DNA of 64,000 bases from Cynocephalus volans (Eukaryota; Chordata; Mammalia; Dermoptera; Cynocephalidae), in NCBI RefSeq assembly GCF_027409185.1, contig NC_084475.1:15830130-15894129 (forward strand), given 5' to 3'. This document shows, piece by piece, positions 42,501 to 50,637 of the stretch. Numbering within the stretch: the first letter of the stretch is position 1; each line of letters starts with the position of its first letter. Below the pieces are notes generated by a model. It made no database searches and was not told the origin of the DNA. It worked only from the letters and a program-made list of their open reading frames with translations. A program made the translations under genes and the position numbers.

Positions 42501-45281
42501 ACATTTTTCAGAATGTATCCCCGTTGCTAAGCGACTTGTGACTGTGTTAGTGTCTGCCCACAGTAAAATGCAATACTCAATTCACACTAAATAAAAATTT
42601 CATTATCTCCCCAAAGACCTCACTGCATTCCTTTATAACATGTAAAACATTTAAAATGCCACTGTTTTGTTTAAATCACAATTAAAGATACACGACAAAT
42701 TCTTTCTCTAATGTTAAAGTTTGAAGCAATTTTTATCATTCGTACACCAAACCAAGAAAAACCCTTGAAATATTATAATCAACATTAACTTCTTTGTTAT
42801 CCCTTCATTCCCTAGGGATTAAAATGATTTTACTTACTAATCATAATTAAAACCTCATGAATTATTTTGGCCAGATAAAAAGCTTCATAACCCTACTGGG
42901 CTCAGAAATATTTTTGGCCTTGAAAAAAACACCCAAACACTGGCTTAAAAGCAAATCAAAGCTCTGACCAGTCCAACTTTTTAAAGGTCTGTGCTCCTCT
43001 TGCAATAGCAGGTATGACCTACTCCGATGACGTCAGTGTTGTGGAGACCATCTGTAATAGCGAGACATCCCCAAACAAAGGATTTGGATCATAAGACAAA
43101 AAGTATTTCAATTTTGTTTTTTAAGATCATACTATTCTTTCCAAACCACACACATGATATTTAAATCAGGATTACATATTTAACACTCAACAAAAATGTG
43201 TCCATTTACTGTGGATAGTAATTAAAAAAAAATTACTCCTTTTCTTTCATCTTTCTTTAAATCCCAGAGTTTCCATATGACCTTTGCAGATCATTCCCTC
43301 CCAGACTAAATTTACAATGAGTTTATGGTGCCAAAAGAATGGAGAAAAGAAATTTAGGAGAATTAGGTGACATTATAGAGGAAGATGAGGTATGTAAATA
43401 AAATGACCAATGCTACAGCCTCTAGATCACAATATTGGAGAGAAATGATGACAAAAGTTGAATCAAAATATTTATTTTGCAGAACCAAAAATCATTTATG
43501 TCTCACATTTCAAATATACATACGAAAAAACCTAGCATGAGGGTTCATTTGACCTGGTGAAATGAAATTCTTTACAAAGCACTAAACTGAACTCAGCCCC
43601 CAAAAATAAAACCCCAGATTACATATTATCACTCAAACAGCTGAAGTCTGACCTGCACAAAGTTGACACAAAATGAAAAAACCAGGCTCAATTTGTTCCA
43701 CTATCCTCTGAAAAAATTCTCATTGGAAGGATGACAATATTACAGGGAGTGACCAGTATTTTCTTAGATCTATACTTCTCAAGTTCCCCAACCTTCCCGG
43801 TAACTACCAATTTAGTTTTCTCAATCGTAACTATTCTTTTCTACATTATAAAACTGAAGGAAATGTCATTTCCAGTGCCTCTTCCTAAAGCTCATTTGCT
43901 GAGGCGTGCTTTGTGTTCCCAAGTTCTTTAACCCCTGTGAGATATTGCTATTTCATGTCTGTCTTCTTAGCCCCACAAAATGGCTCCCTTTGTGCCACTT
44001 GGCCAGGACCCCAAGGCTGGCCACACATGACTGCAGGTGGCGATCAATGGAGAAAAGACGCCCAGAAAAAGTGGAATCTAAGCTTCCTCCAAGCCTTGAG
44101 GAGGACCCCATAGATGCCTGTAATCCACCTTAAAGAACAGTGTGCAATTATCTGAGACAATGTGGACACCTTCCACAGAATCCAAACCCTTCCACCAAGT
44201 TAAGCAAGGGCTTGGAAAAGGCTCCCAGTCCAGATACCGTGCCCAGTGCCTTCTCCCCAAAATGCAGTGGGATGAGTAGCCAGAAAGGCGCAGGCTTCCC
44301 AGGTGGAGATACTACGGAAGACAATAGATGTCTCCGGCCCCGCCCAAGGACAGGAAACCTCCTCCTGCAAGGGAACCAGGATCAGGGATGAACTCATTTG
44401 GCAAACGTCAAAAGGTGAAGCGAAGAAGGTGGGGTGCAAAGACCGAGGTCCGAAGGTTTGAGCGCAGAAACCCCTTCGGGCTAGCTCGTCCCTCCTCCCG
44501 CTCGGAGAGGGTGCGGGGAGGAGGAGGAGAAGGGGCCTTCCTTTGTTAGGAGAGGGGAGGCACTTTGAAGAGGGGACGGGGCGGACCGCTGGGCTCTGAG
44601 CGCAGGTGCAGGGTCGCGATGACCAGCCCCGTCCGACCACAAATGCACCTGCCGGTAGGGCCCGAACGGGGAGTCGGGGCACGACGAGGGCAGGAGCCCG
44701 CCGAAGCCGATCGATAGGGTGGCAGGATCTGCTCGCTGCGCCCGAGCGCGGGGCCAGCCACATGCCCCGGGCCAGAGGTAGGAACGCGTGGCCCGGGGGT
44801 GGGACAATGGGGCCTGACCGAGGCGCCCTGGACGCATCCTGGCTGGGACCTGGGGCGCCAAGACCACCGTCCTGGGGTTGGGTCAGCCTCGCCGCAGAGC
44901 GGGAAAAGCCATCCCTCCCCGCACGTTGAGCTGAATGAAAACCCGCCGTGCTGCGAGCGGCGACCAGCCCCGGCGCCCCCAGCCCCTCGCTCGGTGGGAG
45001 GAATGAATCGGGAGCAGCGGGAATCGGGGCGGGGCCGGCGCGCCCGGCTCGCCGGGCGGCACAAAGGCGGCGCCGACGGCCGAGCCCTGCCGCCCGCCCG
45101 GGCGCGAGCGCAGCGCACGGGACACGTTACCGCCAACGACCGGCGCCCGGCCAGCCTGGCCCCGCCGGCAGCGGCCCTCCCGCCCCTCAGCCCTGCGCGG
45201 CTCGGGAGCGGCCCGGTCGCCTCACCGGGAGCTATTCCTGCTGTTCGGGTCGACACCCTTGAAGGTGGTGGTGGTGGTCAT
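29212..45281 (-). CDS. JPT1: JPT1 (HN1), Jupiter microtubule-associated homolog 1, complete (5 exons)
   Basis: A small, intrinsically disordered, phosphorylated protein linked to microtubules and to GSK3beta/beta-catenin signalling, in nucleus and cytoplasm. Coding exons in transcript order are 45281-45226, 37874-37732, 37196-37099, 36193-36175 (19 nt) and 29360-29212. Junctions are GT-AG and phases agree throughout, giving 154 aa as in human. The start [19 protein letters not shown], the [17 protein letters not shown] block, [12 protein letters not shown], the Ser-rich [17 protein letters not shown] and the C-terminus [14 protein letters not shown] all match HN1 rather than its paralogue HN1L/JPT2. 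The region is low complexity (Gly, Pro, Ser) with no folded domain expected. An in-frame ATG upstream at 45404 would add 41 Ala-rich residues, but it lies upstream of the start site implied by the TATA box. Confidence 0.96.
29430..30080 (-). repeat. L1M-type LINE fragment
   Basis: Reverse old L1 style text ('ttgggaagttatccatactt', 'aaacaaggctgtgatgc'). Boundaries approximate. Confidence 0.5.
30084..30163. mobile_element. Mariner-like MITE, 80 bp
   Basis: A short palindromic element between TA dinucleotides (30082-30083, 30164-30165). Terminal repeats are of the form GAG[T/G]G[T]ATTTCAAAAA...TGGAA. Same family as 54755-54837. Confidence 0.7.
30396..30510 (-). mobile_element. CYN SINE, type A monomer with (TG)n tail
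   Basis: Reverse monomer. The tail position is occupied by a (TG/CG)n microsatellite at about 30397-30431. Confidence 0.78.
31226..31291 (-). mobile_element. CYN SINE fragment with (ATTT)/(ATTC) tail
   Basis: Tail microsatellite followed by TTTTTGGTGGCTGGCCAGGG. The body is truncated. Confidence 0.6.
31302..31412 (-). mobile_element. CYN SINE, type A monomer
   Basis: Reverse monomer ending GAGCTAACAGGCCAGAC. Confidence 0.78.
31446..31620 (-). mobile_element. CYN SINE, type B dimer
   Basis: Reverse dimer. Target resembles TAATTTAAAGTTT on both sides. Confidence 0.85.
31697..31785 (+). mobile_element. CYN SINE, type A monomer
   Basis: GGGGCTGGCTGGTTAGCTCA start, short internal deletion, A-rich tail. 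Confidence 0.75.
32005..32180 (+). mobile_element. CYN SINE, type B dimer
   Basis: Well-preserved copy. Target duplication AAATTTAGTTTTTT on both sides. Confidence 0.9.
32579..32738 (+). mobile_element. CYN SINE, type C
   Basis: Well-preserved. Target duplication ATAAAAGAAACAGGTTCA on both sides (18 bp). (CAAAA)-type tail. Confidence 0.92.
33249..33380 (+). mobile_element. CYN SINE, type B single-unit chimera with (GAAT)n tail
   Basis: Unit-1 start joined to unit-2 end, then a tail evolved to (GAAT)n and (GAAC)n at about 33342-33378. Confidence 0.78.
33682..33824 (+). mobile_element. CYN SINE, type C
   Basis: Perfect target duplication AGAACTGGGGTTGA (33668-33681, 33825-33838). B box is the canonical GGTTCGAATCC. 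Confidence 0.93.
33972..34125 (+). mobile_element. CYN SINE, type C
   Basis: Full copy with a long A-tail. The target site is A-rich and hard to delimit. Confidence 0.88.
34400..34560 (+). mobile_element. CYN SINE, type B dimer
   Basis: Target duplication GAATATGAAAA on both sides. Confidence 0.88.
34801..34896 (-). mobile_element. CYN SINE, type A monomer
   Basis: Reverse monomer ending GAGCTAACCAGTCAGCCC. Confidence 0.8.
35175..35330 (-). mobile_element. CYN SINE, type C
   Basis: Reverse copy, target duplication AGCTCATTTCT (35164-35174, 35331-35341). Confidence 0.92.
35594..35736 (+). mobile_element. CYN SINE, type C
   Basis: Target duplication AAAGGATTATCTGGG on both sides. Confidence 0.92.
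35950..36117 (-). mobile_element. CYN SINE, type B dimer
   Basis: Target duplication CAGATCTGTTCT (35938-35949, 36118-36129). It lies 57 bp from the JPT1 microexon donor. Confidence 0.9.
36175..36193 (-). CDS. JPT1: JPT1 19-nt microexon (exon 4)
   Basis: A minus-strand exon encoding GEGDIH plus the first base of Glu. It is bounded by an acceptor with a long T-rich tract (tttctttttcag) and a strong donor (GTGAGT). Skipping it would shift the frame (19 is not a multiple of 3). Confidence 0.92.
37246..37415 (-). mobile_element. CYN SINE, type B dimer
   Basis: Within the 535-bp JPT1 intron 2, about 50 bp upstream (in the gene's direction, downstream) of the exon 3 acceptor. Target CTAAAGCAAAA / CTAAGCAAAA. 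Confidence 0.9.
37459..37565 (-). repeat. MIR SINE
   Basis: Reverse MIR: 'acaaaatgaggaaacagtcc', 'gagaggttaagttgatgg'. Confidence 0.65.
38234..38416 (-). mobile_element. CYN SINE, type B dimer
   Basis: Target duplication TATTTGCAAAGTTTA (38219-38233, 38418-38432). Confidence 0.9.
38703..38811 (-). mobile_element. CYN SINE, type A monomer
   Basis: Reverse monomer with a (GTTT)n tail, ending CCAACCAGCCAGCCCC. Confidence 0.78.
38990..39720 (-). repeat. L1 LINE ORF2-region fragment (interrupted by a SINE)
   Basis: Reverse old L1: 'ggaatggtttggttttcta', 'gcctaacatgtggtcaattt', 'agaagaatgtgtctttgcc'. No intact frame. Confidence 0.6.
39522..39670 (-). mobile_element. CYN SINE, type C
   Basis: Target duplication CAAATCTGATTTTT on both sides. 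Confidence 0.9.
39890..40780 (+). repeat. HAL1/L1M-type LINE fragment (interrupted by a SINE)
   Basis: AT-rich LINE text such as 'agatggacagattaaacttg' and 'gaaacatcctaattgtcc'. It is split by the monomer at 40345-40447. Confidence 0.5.
40345..40447 (-). mobile_element. CYN SINE, type A monomer
   Basis: Reverse monomer. Target TTTGTATAAACTTTCT / TTTGTACAAACTTTCT. Confidence 0.83.
40785..40970 (+). repeat. MIR SINE
   Basis: 'ctatgtgacctcggatgag', 'ttctgtaaaatgagaatagt', 'acagtacctagaacatgg'. Confidence 0.75.
41079..41187 (-). mobile_element. CYN SINE, type A monomer
   Basis: Reverse monomer with a small internal duplication around TCTCTAACACC. Target [A/G]AATTCTTTTA. Confidence 0.82.
41280..41740 (+). 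repeat. L2-like LINE fragment
   Basis: The end resembles 'cccatctcttaaacctccac', as in L2. Weak and diverged. Confidence 0.4.
41800..42065. repeat. hAT-type nonautonomous element
   Basis: 'aggcagccacagacaatag', 'gagtgtggctgtatttagg' and 'tttggcctgcaggtggtag' match a common mammalian hAT MER element. Subfamily not certain. Confidence 0.5.
42349..42547 (-). mobile_element. MER2 (Tigger/pogo) DNA transposon, internally deleted
   Basis: Ends CAGTCATGCACTGCGAAATG and GCTAAGCGACTTGTGACTGTG form inverted termini next to TA. The inside has 'agtcccataagattataatg' and 'gtaggctataccac'. Confidence 0.8.
43028..43035. promoter_or_regulatory. Palindromic CRE-like site TGACGTCA
   Basis: A perfect CREB/ATF consensus in non-repeat sequence of JPT1 intron 1. 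Function unknown; a single 8-mer is expected by chance in a window of this size about as often as not. Confidence 0.25.
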
Positions 45282-45419
45282 TGCGCGGAGGAGCGAGGCA
45301 GGCTGGCGAAGGAGCGGGACGCTGGAAGGGTCGGACCCAATGGGCGCACGGAAGCTCCACCGCCCACAGTCGGCCGCTGCTGCAGGAGCCGCCGCTGCTG
45401 CCACCGGGCCGGCCGCGGC

Positions 45420-45426
45420 TTTTATA
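45420..45426 (-). promoter_or_regulatory. JPT1: JPT1 TATA box (TATAAAA)
   Basis: The minus strand reads CCCTATAAAAGCC. It predicts a transcription start near 45390-45396 and a 5' UTR of about 110 nt to the ATG at 45281. Confidence 0.7.
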
Positions 45427-45435
45427 GGGCTCGTA

Positions 45436-45495
45436 AGCCCCGCCCTCTCCCCGCCGGCATTGGCCGATTCAAACGGTTCTTTACATTTCTATTGG
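45436..45495 (-). promoter_or_regulatory. JPT1: JPT1 GC boxes and two CCAAT boxes
   Basis: Upstream of the TATA box on the minus strand are a GGGCGGGG-type GC box (near 45438-45445) and CCAAT boxes at 45459-45463 and 45491-45495 (ATTGG on the plus strand). A TTTGAA, like a cell-cycle homology region, lies at 45468-45473 between the CCAAT boxes. Sp1 and NF-Y binding are inferred. Confidence 0.6.
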
Positions 45496-45961
45496 CTCCC
45501 TGGAGTGCCAAGCACCGTGAGGCGTCACGACAGGTTGCGGCGACCAGAGCTCAGCCTAAGCCTGCCCCCTTCCTGGACAGGGAGGGTCTAGAGACGTTCT
45601 CCCCTCACCCACCCTCAAACCTCGGAGATAACTGGTCAGAAGCTGAACCTGCTCGGTACCAGTTGTGCTCGCTGTCACTTTTAAAAAGTTACCTGATAGA
45701 GGGAAACGCTTGCTCTGGGGGAGTTAGAAACAACAAACCAGGACACATTTGTCAGTCACCATTCACTCACTTGCCTTACCTGTGGTGGGATAGTAAGGGC
45801 ACTCTCCTTAAGGGACAAGAGTTACTGCTACGAGTTGACTTGTATTTGTTGCATACCTACTGTGTGTCCCATTTTGAAACTTAACATATTATCCCAAAGC
45901 AGCAACGCTATGAGTCAGCAACAAACAGCACGCCAAGATGATCCCTTTTAAAACAAACGGA

Positions 45962-46055
45962 GGGGCTGGCCGGTTAGCTCCGTTGGTTGGAGCGCGGAGT
46001 TGTAACACCAAGGTCAAGGGTTTGGATCCCCGCACTGGACAACAACCCCAAAATA
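45962..46055 (+). mobile_element. CYN SINE, type A monomer
   Basis: Reference monomer: GGGCTGGCCGGTTAGCTCCG, TAACACCAAGGTCAAGGG, a GGTTTGGATCC B box. Closest in layout to tRNA-Ile. Confidence 0.85.
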
Positions 46056-46814
46056 AAACGACTGGAAACAATTTACATCTTAATGTTACTATTTAGCTGT
46101 AATGGGTGGTACATGCGCTGGACCAAAATTACAGTCGTTCTGATTTGGGGCCTGTTCTAAGGCTGGTTAATGCCCAGAAACAGGGAACGGCCTCATTCTC
46201 TGCTAGCAAGACTATCAGAGCAGCCTAGGCCTCTGCAGCTGTTTATAACCCTTAAGTCATGACTCTTCCACCTGTCTGGGTAAATCTATCCCTGCAACAA
46301 ATGCAGACACACTTGGAGGACTAAAGGATGACTGTGTACAAGATCATAATGGGAAAGTCTTGGGCAAAGGAGTGCAGGCAGTTGCTGGATAACCCCTTCT
46401 CATGTCATGCATATTTCCTCAAGGCAGATGTCTTTCCTAGTCTCAGTATTTCCATAAAGATTGAACTACATTCCTCTTTGCATGGCTTCCTTCCAGGCCA
46501 TTGGAAGTTTGTATTCTTGGTAGTCTTGATTAACCATTCTTCCCCTGGGCTTTCATGAAAAGCCAGAGAGAAGTTCTTCTCTTCTAGAAAGTATGGATCA
46601 TGCATCTATGTGCTTACCACAACAGCATGAAACACTTGTTTGGGTTAGAATCTTCCCATTCTTAAAGAATGAGCCTAAATTTCCGAAACCTTAAAAAAAC
46701 AAAATAATCCCATCAAACCAATCTAGCCAGTGAGCATACCCTCCTCAGAAATCATATAATTATGGACTAGAAGGTAATGGAGTATGGTGGTTGCTAGCTC
46801 AGGATCTCATGGGA

Positions 46815-46906
46815 GGGCTGGCCTGTTAGCTCAGTTGGTTAGAGCACAGGCTTATAACCCCAAGGTCATGGGTCCAGATACCAGACCAGCCAGCCACTGG
46901 GGAAAA
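46815..46906 (+). mobile_element. CYN SINE, type A monomer
   Basis: GAGGGCTGGCCTGTTAGCTC start. Target AGGATCTCA on both sides. Confidence 0.83.
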
Positions 46907-46949
46907 AAGGATCTCAAGAAATTTTGGATTTGAATTGCTGAATCGCCAC

Positions 46950-47100
46950 TTTCTGAACACAAGTTTCCTCATTTGTAGAATAAAGATTAAATAGTAAGTA
47001 GCTTGACTCCATTGTGTTTTCAGGACTGAATGAGGTAACAGATATAAAGTGCCTGGCCCAATATATGTCATTAAAGTGACAATCATTTTTATTATCAGAT
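46950..47100 (+). repeat. MIR SINE
   Basis: 'acacaagtttcctcatttg' through 'tataaagtgcctggccc'. Confidence 0.65.
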
Positions 47101-47229
47101 TTATTTGGAAAGTAATCACATACTTTTTTGTATGTTAAATGAGGGGGTTCGACTTGACTCTTAGGGTCCCCAATTGGCTTAAACTTTGTACTTGACTTGC
47201 CTTATTTCTTCCATCCCTTATAGTAGAAG

Positions 47230-47420
47230 TCATCTTGGTGTGGCAACACAGTACTAGACTAGGAGTCAAAAGGCCTGAGGTCTGGTTTTGCTCTATCGCA
47301 ATGTAAGACACTGGTAGGTTATTTATGCCCTGGAGCTTCAGTTTCCTTATCTGTAAATAGGATTGACAGCTCCTACTCTTGAGTTGTGAGGGTTGGAATG
47401 AAATAAATTTAAGAATGTTG
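47230..47420 (+). repeat. MIR SINE
   Basis: 'ctaggagtcaaaaggcctg', 'ggagcttcagtttccttatc', 'gagttgtgagggttggaatg'. Confidence 0.75.
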
Positions 47421-47449
47421 TACCTGCTAAACTAAAACTTTCTATTTAG

Positions 47450-47565
47450 AGGTACCCCACCCTGGCTGCACGTAAGAATCACCTACAAGCTTTTGAGGAA
47501 TACAAAAGAAAGCTGAGTCCCACCCAAGATCTACTGAATTGGAATTTCTGGGGCTGATTTATTAA
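47450..47565 (+). repeat. MER5A-type hAT element
   Basis: 'ccctggctgcacgtaagaat' then 'cacctacaagctttt' and 'ggaatttctggggctg'. Confidence 0.7.
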
Positions 47566-47709
47566 TAACAGCAAACTTACAGAAAACAGACATCTGATTA
47601 AGGCTGTAGGCCTGTCTGGCATATTTATCCTATCTTAAAATAAAATTGACAGAAACTTCTGGAATGCCTAGCTCTCCCATTTACCTGTTCAAATATTGCA
47701 ACAGCTTTT

Positions 47710-47856
47710 TTTTTTTTTTTTTTTTTTCTTTTTCGTGACCGGCACTCAGCCAGTGAGTGCAGCGGCCATTCCTATATAGGATCCGAACCCGCGGCCGCTG
47801 GGAGCGTCGCCACGCTCCCAGCGCCGCACCCCGCCGAGTGCGCCACAGGCTCGGCC
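47710..47856 (-). mobile_element. CYN SINE, type C
   Basis: Target CAACAG[C/T]TTT on both sides. The stem region is rearranged to GCGGCCGCTGGGAGCG, as also at 62791. Confidence 0.88.
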
Positions 47857-48046
47857 CAACAGTTTTGATTAAACTCACTGTACTCCACTTTATGCTTCAA
47901 AATGGAGATTTGGAATAAAGCAGATATGAAATATGTAGCTCTGCTACAATAACCTTTGTTCCAGATGACTCAGTTGAAAATGAAATAATAAAATTACAGT
48001 TTGTCCACAAAGATCAATACAGATCATGATCAAAAGATGCAAACGG

Positions 48047-48222
48047 GGGCTGGCCCGTGGCTCACTTGAGAGAGTGTGGTGATGACAACACCAAGGCCAT
48101 GGGTTCAGATCCCATATAGGGATGGCCGGTTAGCTCACTGGGTGAGCGTAGTGCTGAGAACACCAAGTCAAGGGTTAAGATCCCCTTACTGGTCATCGTT
48201 TTATATATTAAAAAAAAAAAAA
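48047..48222 (+). mobile_element. CYN SINE, type B dimer
   Basis: Target AAAAGATGCAAA[C/G]GGG on both sides. Confidence 0.88.
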
Positions 48223-48344
48223 AAAGATGCAAAGGGAATAAGCTAATTATATTGAAATGTAACTCTACCCCACAAATATGTATAATCAATAAGTTTCAAT
48301 TAAAAAATAAACTCCTTTAAAAAAAAAGATGCAAAGGGAGGAAC

Positions 48345-48468
48345 AGGGCTGGCTAGTGAGTTCAGTTGGTTAGAGCGCAGCCTTACAACACCAAGGTCAT
48401 GGGTTTGGATCCTTGTACCAGCCAGCCACCAAACAAAACAAAACAAAACGAACAAAACAAAACAAACC
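48345..48468 (+). mobile_element. CYN SINE, type A monomer
   Basis: GGGCTGGCTAGTGAGTTCAG start, tail (CAAAA)n. Confidence 0.82.
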
Positions 48469-48483
48469 AATGTGAACATTTGC

Positions 48484-48619
48484 TTTTTTTTAAAAAAAAA
48501 GGTGTTGTCAGCACCACGCTCTCCCAAGAGAGCTAACTGGCCATCCCTATATAGGGATCCGAACCCATGGCCTTGGTGTTGTCAGCACCACACTCTCCCA
48601 AGTGAGCCACGGCCGGCCC
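48484..48619 (-). mobile_element. CYN SINE, type B dimer lacking its 3' segment
   Basis: Reverse dimer that passes straight from the A/T tail to GGTGTTGTCAGCACC, missing the usual 'gatgaccggtaaggggatct' part. Target AACATTTGCTTTT on both sides. Confidence 0.85.
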
Positions 48620-48633
48620 AACATTTGCTTTTA

Positions 48634-48819
48634 TTTTATTTATTTATTTATTTATTTATTTTTTAAAAGATGACCGGTAAGGGGATCTTAACCCTTGACT
48701 TGGTGTGGTCAGCACCACGCTCACCCAGTGAGCGAACCGGCCATCCGTATATAGGATCCGAACCCGGGGCCTTGGTGTTATTAGCACCGCACTCTCCCGA
48801 GTGAGCCACGGGCCGGCCC
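48634..48819 (-). mobile_element. CYN SINE, type B dimer with (ATTT)n tail
   Basis: Inserted into the target-duplication copy of the previous element, giving a third AACATTTGCTTTT. Confidence 0.9.
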
Positions 48820-48863
48820 CAACATTTGCTTTTAAAATCACCAAGACCCATCACTGATTTTTA

Positions 48864-49012
48864 TTTATTTATTTATTTATTTATTTTTTGGTCTTTTTCG
48901 TGACCGGCACTCAGCCAGTGAGTGCACTGGCCATTCCTATATAGGATCCGAACCCGCGGCGGGAGCGTCGCTGCGCGCCGCACTCTCCCGAGTGCGCCAC
49001 AGGCTCGGCCCA
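48864..49012 (-). mobile_element. CYN SINE, type C with (ATTT)n tail
   Basis: Target CCCATCACTGATTTTTA (48847-48863, 49013-49029). Confidence 0.92.
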
Positions 49013-49786
49013 CCCATCACTGATTTTTAAAAAACATATCTAGGGCTTTATAACAATGGATGTAAAATTTATTTGCTCAAGTTCTCAAGTTAACCTAAAA
49101 ATCTAAGGAAATAGAAGACAGATGAAATATTATATAACGAATGGTCTAACAGCTATTTCATGACTATAGCAGTGGTTTTCAAACTTTCATGAAGCAAAAT
49201 CCAAATATATAAACAGCAAAGCAGCCATGATCAAAACTGGGCAGAGGGTCCTAGATCTTGGTCCTGTTTCCTCATTCTTTGCTGGCCTTTCTTTTCTGTC
49301 CTCTTTTTGCACAATCCCAGGGTTTCCATACGATTCCACTTTAAAACCACTGCCCATATATGCTTGCCTATTTTCACCTGCTTTTTAAATACAGTTACGA
49401 GAAGAATGAGCAAGTTGCCCCCATACTCCATAACTTTTCATGTCTGTAAGCAGTAAATGCTCTTCAATTTCCCTTAGACCCACACTGCCATTTCCGTTTT
49501 CAAAGCACTAGACTGCCATTTGTAATTCAGAAACCCTCACAATCAGCTTTCCCAGTAGGCTTTTGTAAACTCAATACAGTATTTCCTTAGAACACAATAT
49601 GTTGTTCTGAAGCAGGTGGCAATAAATCTTTACTAGTTATAAAAGGTGCCATAAAATATTTCAATATTTAAAGCCCTAATAATTTTCCTTTAAAATAGAC
49701 AGAAATCCTGTTGGTTTTTAAAATTTGTTGCTGGGTGTGTGGAGAGCTTTACTCAAGAATATAATGTAAAATTTACTCAGACTAAG

Positions 49787-49876
49787 TCTGACCGATTAGC
49801 TCACCTAGGAGAGCACGGAGCTGATAGCAGAAAGGTCAAGGGTTTGCATGCCCATACCAGCCAGTCAAGAAAAAAA
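49787..49876 (+). mobile_element. CYN SINE, type A monomer
   Basis: Diverged unit. Target AAATTTACTCA[G/A]ACT on both sides. Confidence 0.82.
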
Positions 49877-49983
49877 AAATTTACTCAAACTAGAATAATC
49901 TGGAATATATTTACTCGAACCAGTAATCATCTGGAAGTTCTTCCTCATCTATTTGTGCCTACTAAAGTATGAACTAAATTTTA

Positions 49984-50141
49984 TTTATTTATTATTATTT
50001 TTTTTTTTTTGGTCTTTTTCGTGACCGGTACTCAGCCAGTGAGTGCACTGGCCGTTACCTATATGGGATCCGAACCCGGGGCGGGAGCGTCGCCCGCGCT
50101 CCCAGCGCCGCACTCTCCCGAGTGCGCCACAGGCTCGGCCC
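49984..50141 (-). mobile_element. CYN SINE, type C
   Basis: Target TGAACTAAATTTTA on both sides. Confidence 0.92.
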
Positions 50142-50344
50142 TGAACTAAATTTTAACCAAACACAAAAACATACACTAATTTAGTATCTCTTAGTTCTCA
50201 AGCATGTTTTTGCTTGTTACCAGCTTTCCCACTATGTGGCAGAATGTTTTGAATCCCCTGTAATTTCAATCTGCCCCAATTTATTTCACAATGCCAGAGG
50301 AAATGCACAATCTATGTCGGCTTTCTCAGAATTTACTCTCCCTA

Positions 50345-50493
50345 GGGGCCGAGCCGTGGCGCACTTGGTAGAGTGCTGCGCTGGCAGCGCGGCGACGCTC
50401 CCGCCGCGGGTTCGGATCCTATATAGGACTGACCGGTGCACTCACTGGCTGAGTGCCGGTCACGAAAAAACGACAAAAAAAAAAAAAAAAAAA
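50345..50493 (+). mobile_element. CYN SINE, type C
   Basis: Target GAATTTACTCTCCCTA on both sides. One C is missing near the 5' end (GAGCCGTGGCGC). Confidence 0.93.
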
Positions 50494-50534
50494 GAATTTA
50501 CTCTCCCTAAATTCTGCAATCTAGTTTAATTAGT

Positions 50535-50637
50535 TAATTAATTTTTTGGCAGGTGGTCAGTACAAGGAACAGAAACCTGGACCTTGGTGTTACAAGGCTG
50601 CACTCTAAACTAACCAACTGAACTAACCAGGCAGCCC
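50535..50637 (-). mobile_element. CYN SINE, type A monomer
   Basis: Reverse monomer ending GAACTAACCAGGCAGCCC. Confidence 0.78.

Larger units (their letters stand above)
37875..45225 (-). other. JPT1: JPT1 intron 1 (7.35 kb)
   Basis: Contains L1/HAL1-like LINE fragments (about 38990-39720 and 39890-40780), an L2-like piece (about 41280-41740), a hAT-type element (about 41800-42060), a MER2 Tigger copy, several SINEs, and about 1.1 kb of non-repeat sequence (about 42600-43720). Confidence 0.85.
44440..45500 (-). promoter_or_regulatory. JPT1: JPT1 CpG island and promoter
   Basis: A CpG-dense block covering JPT1 exon 1 and the start of intron 1. Core signals lie at its upstream edge. The 361-codon plus-strand frame at 44799-45884 is a composition artefact. 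Confidence 0.8.

Noticed and set aside
44799-45884. 361-codon plus-strand open frame
   Set aside because: It lies in the JPT1 CpG island antisense to exon 1 and is rich in Arg, Gly and Ala, as expected from GC-rich DNA without stops. It has no family resemblance.
45962-46044. Possible functional tRNA-Ile genes
   Set aside because: The tRNA-like units have broken acceptor stems, substitutions in conserved arms and A-tails. They are SINEs, not tRNA genes.
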